Assembly (NCBI RefSeq): GCF_001905825.1
Contig: NZ_LIVV01000010.1
Span: forward strand, 367,470 to 431,469
Direction: 5' to 3'
From: Streptomyces sp. CB02009
Lineage (GTDB): Bacteria; Actinomycetota; Actinomycetes; Streptomycetales; Streptomycetaceae
Length of the DNA: 64,000 nt
Part shown: one piece after another, positions 58,788-64,000 of the stretch
Position numbering within the stretch: position 1 is the first letter of the stretch
Layout: every line of letters starts with the position of its first letter
The notes under the pieces: model-generated
Databases searched by the model: none
Told to the model about the DNA's origin: nothing
The model's input: only the letters and a program-made list of their open reading frames with translations
Translations under genes and position numbers: made by a program

Positions 58788-58892
58788 GCGGTACTCAGGG
58801 TGAAGTGGGTGGATCACCGGATGGGCCGAGGGGCCCGCGATCCCTAGGTTGGAGACACCAGGGAAAGCGAGTCCCCACCCACGGAGGCGGTC

Positions 58893-59096
58893 ATGTCGGC
58901 CCACACGTCCACCCGCGTCCGACCCGAGGCGACCGGCGTCGACACCCGGCTGCCCTGGTGGGCACTCGCCCTCCCGGCGATCGCCTTCGCCGCCCTCATG
59001 ATGCTGATGACCGGGCCCGGTGAGGCGCACGCGACGGCCGGTGACCCGGGGGTCGGAGGGTTCCTGGAGCGGATCCAGCAAACGCTCTCTCTCTGA
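58893..59096 (+). CDS. small membrane/exported hypothetical protein, 67 residues
   Basis: The ATG at 58893 follows GGAGG at about six bases. The product has a polar N-terminus of 20 residues, one hydrophobic helix (PWWALALPAIAFAALMMLM) and a short tail ending FLERIQQTLSL. It may be a single-pass protein with the tail outside. No family is recognised. Confidence 0.75.
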   Translation: MSAHTSTRVRPEATGVDTRLPWWALALPAIAFAALMMLMTGPGEAHATAGDPGVGGFLERIQQTLSL

Positions 59097-59131
59097 GTCG
59101 GCGCGAGCCGATTCGTGCGAAGCTGAGGACC

Positions 59132-59650
59132 ATGAGCGTCGACACACCCCGCAGGATCGTGCTGCTCCGACACGCGAAGGCGGACTGGAACCAGGAGTCC
59201 GACCACGAGCGCCCCCTCGCCGAGCGAGGCCGCGCGGACGCCCCCGTCGCCGGCCGCCGGCTCGCCGAGACCGGCATCGCCTTCGACCTGGCCCTCTGCT
59301 CCACCGCCACCAGGACCCGTGAGACCTGGAAGCTGGCCGTGCAGGCCCTCCCCGAGCGCCCGAAGACCGTCTACGAGGACCGGTTGTACGAGGCCTCGCT
59401 CGGCGAGCTCATCGCCCTGCTCAACGAGACCTCGGAGGACGTGTCCGACCTCCTCGTCATCGGCCACAACCCCGGGATGCACGCCCTCGCCGACGCCCTC
59501 GCGGGCCAGTCCGAGGGCGATGTGCTGCCCCGGCTGAACCGCAGCGGGTTCCCGACCTCCGCGTTCGCCGTCCTCACCTTCAACGGCTCGTGGAAGTCCC
59601 TGGAGCACGGCGCCGGACGCCTGGTCGACTTCTGGAGCCCGCACGCCTGA
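59132..59650 (+). CDS. SixA-like histidine phosphatase
   Basis: This 172-residue protein belongs to the histidine phosphatase superfamily. It has the nucleophile motif IVLLRHAKAD (RHA in place of RHG), CSTATRTRETW, and the second histidine in LLVIGHNPGMHALADAL. SixA-type enzymes remove phosphate from phosphohistidine proteins; other small phosphomonoesters are possible. It stands alone, and a strong hairpin at 59821 separates it from serB. Confidence 0.88.
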   Translation: MSVDTPRRIVLLRHAKADWNQESDHERPLAERGRADAPVAGRRLAETGIAFDLALCSTATRTRETWKLAVQALPERPKTVYEDRLYEASLGELIALLNETSEDVSDLLVIGHNPGMHALADALAGQSEGDVLPRLNRSGFPTSAFAVLTFNGSWKSLEHGAGRLVDFWSPHA

Positions 59651-59820
59651 CCGGCCCGCCCGGCCCGCGCACCCCGGGGGAACCCGGACGCCCCCGCCGA
59701 ATCCCGTACGCCCAGGATGCATCGCCTACGGCCCCGGACGCCCACCGGCACCCCGGCCGTAGCCGTGTCCGACGCCGTGTCCGAAGCCGCATTCCGATGC
59801 CGACGCGGCTGCCGTACGGA

Positions 59821-59856
59821 GGAGGGCCCGGCCGTCATCCGACGGCCGGGCCCTCC
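59821..59856. terminator. bidirectional terminator, 16-bp perfect stem
   Basis: Positions 59821-59836 pair with 59841-59856 around an ATCC loop, 22 bases beyond the serB stop and 170 bases beyond the SixA stop. Confidence 0.88.
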
Positions 59857-59878
59857 CACGTTCGGGTTCACCCACGGC

Positions 59879-61096
59879 TCAGTGCAGCAGGTCCTCCGCG
59901 CCGCCGTCCGCGGCCTCGACCTCTTCGCGGGTGATCCCCAGCAGGTACAGCACGGTGTCCAGGAACGGCACGTTCACCGCCGTGTGCGCGGCCTCGCGCA
60001 CCACCGGCTTCGCGTTGAACGCCACGCCGAGACCGGCCGCGTTCAGCATGTCCAGGTCGTTCGCCCCGTCGCCGATCGCCACGGTCTGCGCCAGCGGCAC
60101 ACCCGCCTCCGCCGCGAACCGGCGCAGCAGCCGCGCCTTGCCCGCCCGGTCCACGATCTCGCCGGTCACCCGCCCGGTCAGCCTGCCGTCCACGATCTCC
60201 AGAGTGTTGGCCGAGGCGAAGTCCAGCCCCAGCCGCTCCTTCAGGTCGTCCGTGACCTGCGTGAACCCGCCCGAGACGACCCCCACCTGGTAGCCGAGCC
60301 GCTTGAGCGTACGGATCAGGGTCCGCGCACCGGGCGTCATCCGCACCTCGGCGCGGACCTTGTCGACCACCGAGGCGTCGAGCCCGGCGAGCAGCTCCAC
60401 GCGCGCGTGGAGCGACTGCTCGAAGTCCAGCTCCCCGCGCATCGCCGCGGCCGTCACCTCGGCGACCTTGTCCTCGCACCCGGCGTGCGCCGCGAAGAGC
60501 TCGATCACCTCGTCCTGGATCAGCGTCGAGTCGACGTCCATGACGACGAGCCGCTGGGCCCGCCGGTGCAGCCCGGCGGAGACCACGGCCACGTCGACCC
60601 CGATGGAGTGGGCCTGCGTGGCGAGGGCGGTCCGCAGCGGCTCGGTCTCACAGCCCGACACGGCGAACTCCACGGCCGTGACCGGGTACTTCGCCAGCCG
60701 GAAGACACGGTCGATGTTGCCGCCGGCCTCCGCGATCCTGGCCGCTATGGCCGCCGTCTGCTCCGCCGTCAGCGGGTTGCCCAGCACGGTGACGTGCGAG
60801 CGCCCCTCACCCCGGGGGCGATTGTCGCCCGTACCCGAGATGATCTCGGCCTGGAGTTTCAGCGACTCGGCCCAGCTGTGCACGGTCGCACGGAGCTCGC
60901 CCTGCGAGGCGACGGTCGGCTCGGTGACGAGCGCGCACAGGACGAGGCGGCCGCGGGAGACCACCTGCTCGATGTCCACGACGTCGACGGAGTAGGCGGC
61001 GAGGGTGTCGAAGAGTCCCGCGGTGATCCCGGGACGGTCCTTCCCGAAGATCTTGACGAGAAGGGTGGGAACGTCTGAGGTCTGCGATGCGCTCAT
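59879..61096 (-). CDS. serB: phosphoserine phosphatase SerB with N-terminal ACT domains
   Basis: This 405-residue HAD-family enzyme removes phosphate from O-phosphoserine in the last step of serine synthesis. The HAD motifs are VVMDVDSTLIQDE (nucleophile Asp), VVSGGFTQV and AIGDGANDLDML. The first 180 residues hold two ACT-like domains (TLLVKIFGKDRPGITAGLFDTLAAYSVDVVDIEQV in the first), which in mycobacterial SerB2 bind serine for feedback control. The ATG at 61096 is preferred over the upstream in-frame GTG region. Confidence 0.94.
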   Translation of the reverse strand: MSASQTSDVPTLLVKIFGKDRPGITAGLFDTLAAYSVDVVDIEQVVSRGRLVLCALVTEPTVASQGELRATVHSWAESLKLQAEIISGTGDNRPRGEGRSHVTVLGNPLTAEQTAAIAARIAEAGGNIDRVFRLAKYPVTAVEFAVSGCETEPLRTALATQAHSIGVDVAVVSAGLHRRAQRLVVMDVDSTLIQDEVIELFAAHAGCEDKVAEVTAAAMRGELDFEQSLHARVELLAGLDASVVDKVRAEVRMTPGARTLIRTLKRLGYQVGVVSGGFTQVTDDLKERLGLDFASANTLEIVDGRLTGRVTGEIVDRAGKARLLRRFAAEAGVPLAQTVAIGDGANDLDMLNAAGLGVAFNAKPVVREAAHTAVNVPFLDTVLYLLGITREEVEAADGGAEDLLH

Positions 61097-61318
61097 GGTG
61101 CTTCCACCGTATCGGGCACCAGGTGCCACCCGACCCCCCGTCCCGCCCAGCGGACACCCGGGTGGGCGCGCCCTTGATCACCGGAGCGCCGTCGGAGACC
61201 CTGCGCCGGGTCTTCACGCGGCCCGACTTTCGGAGAGGGGACCGGGCCTGAAATAGTTCCCCCCGGATGATTCGCATCCCTGGACTCCCCGCGACGGGGG
61301 TACATCGGGGGACAAGTA

Positions 61319-63940
61319 GTGGGGCATGGAGTGCCAGAACTCGTACTGGAATTGAACGGAAGGACCTGGACGCTCGATCCGTCCAGGTCGTACACCCTGG
61401 GCCGCGACCCGCAGGGCGACCTGGTCATCGACGACGCCAGGGTCTCGTGGCGCCACGCCACCATCAGCTGGGGCGGCCGGAGTTGGGTCATCGAGGACCA
61501 CGGCTCGACCAACGGCACGTTCCTGCAGGGGCAGCGGATCCACCAGGTGGAGATCGGCCCCGGCTCGGCCGTCCACCTCGGCAACGCCACCGACGGCCCG
61601 CGGCTGAATCTCGCCGCCGCCGGCGCCCCGGCCCACCAGCAGGCCCCGGTGGCCCACCAGCAGCAGGCCCCGGCCCACCAGGTCCCCGCCCACCAGGCCG
61701 CGGAGCAGGCCGCCCAGGCCGAGTGGATCACGCACCAGGCCCCGCCGCAGCAGGGGCAGCAGCAGGTCCCGCAGCAGAACTGGCAGCAGCAGGGCCCGCC
61801 GCCCGTGCACCCGCAGGCCGCCCCGCAGCAGGTCCCGCACCAGCAGGGGCACGGCGGCCCCGTCGAGCAGTTGGCGCAGAAGGTGCCCGGCCAGGGAGGC
61901 GGCGCGGCAGGGCCCTCGGCGGCCTACGCCGACCGCAGCCCCACCACGTTCCACCAGCTGTCCCTCGGCCGTGTCATGCGCATCGGCCGTGCCCTCGAGA
62001 ACGAACTGGTCGTCTCCGACCTCCAGGTCTCGCGGAACCACGCCGAGTTCCACGCGACGCCCGACGGACGCTTCGAGATCCGCGACCTCGGCTCGCACAA
62101 CGGCACGTACGTCAACGGCCAGCCGATCACCAAGGGCGGCTCCGCCCTCCTCGGCCCCCAGGACATCGTCGGCGTCGGCCACTCGACCTTCCGGCTCGTC
62201 GGCGGCCAGCTCGAGGAGTTCGTCGACACCGGCTCCGTCTCCTTCTCGGCCCGGCACCTCACGGTCACGGTCGACGGCGGCAAGCAGATCCTCAAGGACG
62301 TCTCCTTCGGCGTCCCGGAGAAGTCGCTGATCGGTGTCATCGGCCCCTCAGGATCCGGCAAGTCCACGCTGCTCAAGGCGCTGACCGGCTACCGCCCGGC
62401 CAACGAGGGCGACGTCCTCTACGACAACCGGAGCCTCTACAAGCAGTTCGCCGAGCTGCGCCAGCGCATCGGTCTGGTCCCGCAGGACGACATCCTGCAC
62501 AAGGAGCTGACCGTCCAGAAGGCGCTGCGGTACGCGGCCAAGCTCCGCTTCCCCGGCGACACCGCCACCGTCGAGCGCGAGGCCCGCATCGGCGAGGTGC
62601 TCCGCGAGCTCAAGCTCGACATCCACAAGGAGAAGAAGGTCACCTCCCTCTCCGGTGGTCAGCGCAAGCGCGTGTCGGTCGCCCTGGAGCTCCTGACCAA
62701 GCCGTCGCTGATCTTCCTGGACGAGCCGACCTCCGGCCTCGACCCGGGCATGGACCGCGATGTCATGCAGCTGCTCCGCGGCCTCGCCGACGACGGCCGC
62801 ACGGTGCTCGTCGTCACCCACTCGGTGGCCGAGCTGGGCCTCTGCGACAAGCTGCTCGTCATGGCCCCCGGTGGCTCGGTGGCCTACTTCGGCCCGCCGG
62901 ACGAGGCGCTGAACTTCTTCGGCTACTCCACCTGGGCCGACGTCTTCTCCGCGTTCGAGAACTACCGCGACTACGACTGGGCGGGCCGCTGGAAGGGCTC
63001 GCAGCACTACCAGCTGTACGCCGCCGACATCGACGCCGTCGCCGCGCAGCCCGTCCAGATGCCCCAGCAGGCGATGTCCAGGCCGCCGAAGCCGCAGGGC
63101 TGGGGCTCCCAGCTGTGGACCCTGATCCGGCGCTACGTCTCCGTGATCGCCTCCGACGTGGGCTTCATGGCCCTGATGGTGATCCTGCCCGCCGTCCTCG
63201 GCGCGGTGTCCGTCGTCATCCCCGCCGACTTCGGCCTCGGCAAGCCCACGCCCCCGTCCCGCTTCAACGGCGACGCCGGCACGATCATGCTGATCCTCGC
63301 GGTCGGCATGTGCTTCAGCGGCGCGGCCAACTCGGTCCGAGAGCTGATCAAGGAACGGGTCATCTACGAGCGGGAGCGCGCCGTCGGCCTGTCCCGCTCC
63401 GCCTACCTGATGTCCAAGGTCATCGTCCTCGGCGTGATCACGGCCCTCCAGGGCGTGATCATCTGCGCCATCGGCTTCTCCACGCGCGCGCTGCCCGAAG
63501 AGGGCCTGCTCATGCCGCCGGCCGTCGAGCTGTGCATCCAGGTCATCGGGCTCGGCCTGACCTCGATGATGGTCGGCCTGGTCATCTCCGCGCTGGTGAA
63601 GACCGCCGAGAAGACCATGCCGCTGCTCGTGATGTTCGCGATCATCCAGGTCGTGTTCACCGGCATCCTCTTCCAGGTGTACGACTCGCCCGGCCTGGAG
63701 CAGTTCGCCTGGCTCATGCCCTCCCGCTGGGGCATCGCCGGCGCCGGCGCCACCCTGGACCTGGCGCACCTGATGCCGCCGTGGGACCAGAAGAACCCCG
63801 CGAACACCGACCCGCTGTGGGAGCACACGGTCGGCCAGTGGAGCCTCAACCTCGGCATCCAGCTGTTCATGGCGGCCATCTGCTGCGTCGCCGTGGCGCG
63901 GCTGCTGCGCCGCCACGAGCCCGAGGTCATGCGCAAGTGA
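61319..63940 (+). CDS. ABC exporter with two FHA domains (Rv1747-like)
   Basis: This 873-residue protein has, in order: FHA domain 1 (about 10-90; GRDPQGDLVIDD, STNGTFL), a Gln/Ala/His/Pro-rich linker (about 95-205), FHA domain 2 (about 210-295; GRALENELVVSD, SHNGTYVNG), an ABC ATPase (Walker A GPSGSGKST near 343, LSGGQRKRVS near 444, LDEPTSGLDPG), and an ABC2-type membrane domain with six helices (about 600-870). The layout matches Mycobacterium Rv1747, which is controlled by Ser/Thr kinase phosphorylation sensed by FHA domains; the exported substrate is not known. The GTG at 61319 has GGGGGA six bases upstream; the GTG at 61331 is an alternative. Confidence 0.92.
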   Translation: MGHGVPELVLELNGRTWTLDPSRSYTLGRDPQGDLVIDDARVSWRHATISWGGRSWVIEDHGSTNGTFLQGQRIHQVEIGPGSAVHLGNATDGPRLNLAAAGAPAHQQAPVAHQQQAPAHQVPAHQAAEQAAQAEWITHQAPPQQGQQQVPQQNWQQQGPPPVHPQAAPQQVPHQQGHGGPVEQLAQKVPGQGGGAAGPSAAYADRSPTTFHQLSLGRVMRIGRALENELVVSDLQVSRNHAEFHATPDGRFEIRDLGSHNGTYVNGQPITKGGSALLGPQDIVGVGHSTFRLVGGQLEEFVDTGSVSFSARHLTVTVDGGKQILKDVSFGVPEKSLIGVIGPSGSGKSTLLKALTGYRPANEGDVLYDNRSLYKQFAELRQRIGLVPQDDILHKELTVQKALRYAAKLRFPGDTATVEREARIGEVLRELKLDIHKEKKVTSLSGGQRKRVSVALELLTKPSLIFLDEPTSGLDPGMDRDVMQLLRGLADDGRTVLVVTHSVAELGLCDKLLVMAPGGSVAYFGPPDEALNFFGYSTWADVFSAFENYRDYDWAGRWKGSQHYQLYAADIDAVAAQPVQMPQQAMSRPPKPQGWGSQLWTLIRRYVSVIASDVGFMALMVILPAVLGAVSVVIPADFGLGKPTPPSRFNGDAGTIMLILAVGMCFSGAANSVRELIKERVIYERERAVGLSRSAYLMSKVIVLGVITALQGVIICAIGFSTRALPEEGLLMPPAVELCIQVIGLGLTSMMVGLVISALVKTAEKTMPLLVMFAIIQVVFTGILFQVYDSPGLEQFAWLMPSRWGIAGAGATLDLAHLMPPWDQKNPANTDPLWEHTVGQWSLNLGIQLFMAAICCVAVARLLRRHEPEVMRK

Positions 63941-63958
63941 CCGGCTGAGCGACCGTAC

Positions 63959-64000
63959 GCCGAAGGGCGGCACCCCCGTGCGGGGGTGCCGCCCTTCGGC
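63959..64000 (+). terminator. terminator after the FHA-ABC gene, 19-bp perfect stem
   Basis: Positions 63959-63977 pair with 63982-64000 around a GTGC loop, starting 19 bases after the stop codon at the window edge. Confidence 0.88.

Noticed and set aside
1..64000. Prophage, integrase, transposase, toxin-antitoxin or restriction genes
   Set aside because: I looked for these through all supported products and found none; the window is core chromosome with uniform base composition.

Overview
The window is high-GC actinobacterial DNA and almost certainly a Streptomyces chromosome core segment. The evidence is very high GC at third codon positions, many GTG/TTG starts, GTGA/ATGA overlaps between genes, a LAXTG sortase substrate and the small nucleoid protein Gbn. 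From memory, the gene order follows the S. coelicolor SCO1860 to about SCO1806 segment in descending order (LAXTG protein, cobalamin genes, pit, gbn, subtilase, moaA, tyrS, fabG/fabI, serB, FHA-ABC). No phage, insertion sequence, CRISPR array, rRNA or tRNA was seen.

Layout. 1-1748: a truncated class V aminotransferase (-) and an amidohydrolase (+). 1811-5366: an iron-controlled divergon, with a penicillin-acylase-like Ntn hydrolase and an AlcB-type acetyltransferase on one side and a siderophore-interacting reductase on the other, separated by one perfect iron box. 5678-6688: a LAETG sortase substrate. 6840-16141: the cobalamin block, with a CobE domain in frame with CobC, a ZIP transporter, and the run cobD-cobQ-chelatase-cobO-cobB behind a B12 riboswitch. 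No cobN and no corrin-ring methyltransferase is present. 16217-17788: a PiT phosphate transporter with a PHO box and a small membrane partner. 18140-22278: an alpha/beta hydrolase, a conserved hypothetical protein, a VOC protein and a zinc metallopeptidase.

22448-28902: an ABC-F ATPase preceded by a leaderless 7-codon ORF, gbn with clustered GATC sites upstream, an enoyl-CoA hydratase, and an Asp23/Gls24-AmaP cell-envelope module. 28915-33708: SDR, GH15 trehalase-like enzyme, SURF1, a zinc-ribbon protein and a DEDDh exonuclease. 33705-38686: a TetR regulator divergent from an acetoacetate-decarboxylase-like enzyme, an SDR and two paralogous amidohydrolases, with a clean TetR-type operator between them. 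38711-43521: a VIT transporter, a sterol-desaturase-family membrane hydroxylase translationally coupled to a YhhN lysoplasmalogenase, a zinc alcohol dehydrogenase and a CoA transferase.

43631-64000 is mostly housekeeping: secreted subtilase, DUF485/ActP acetate symporter, moaA, small proteins, tyrS, the TldD/PmbA-type pair, fabG-fabI, a GntR/MFS pair with a microprotein, SixA, serB and an FHA-ABC exporter. Strong hairpin terminators sit between most convergent units. The most promising undescribed items are the TetR-controlled decarboxylase/amidohydrolase cluster, the possible ether-lipid pair, the iron-regulated acylase/acetyltransferase pair and the leader ORF in front of the ABC-F gene.
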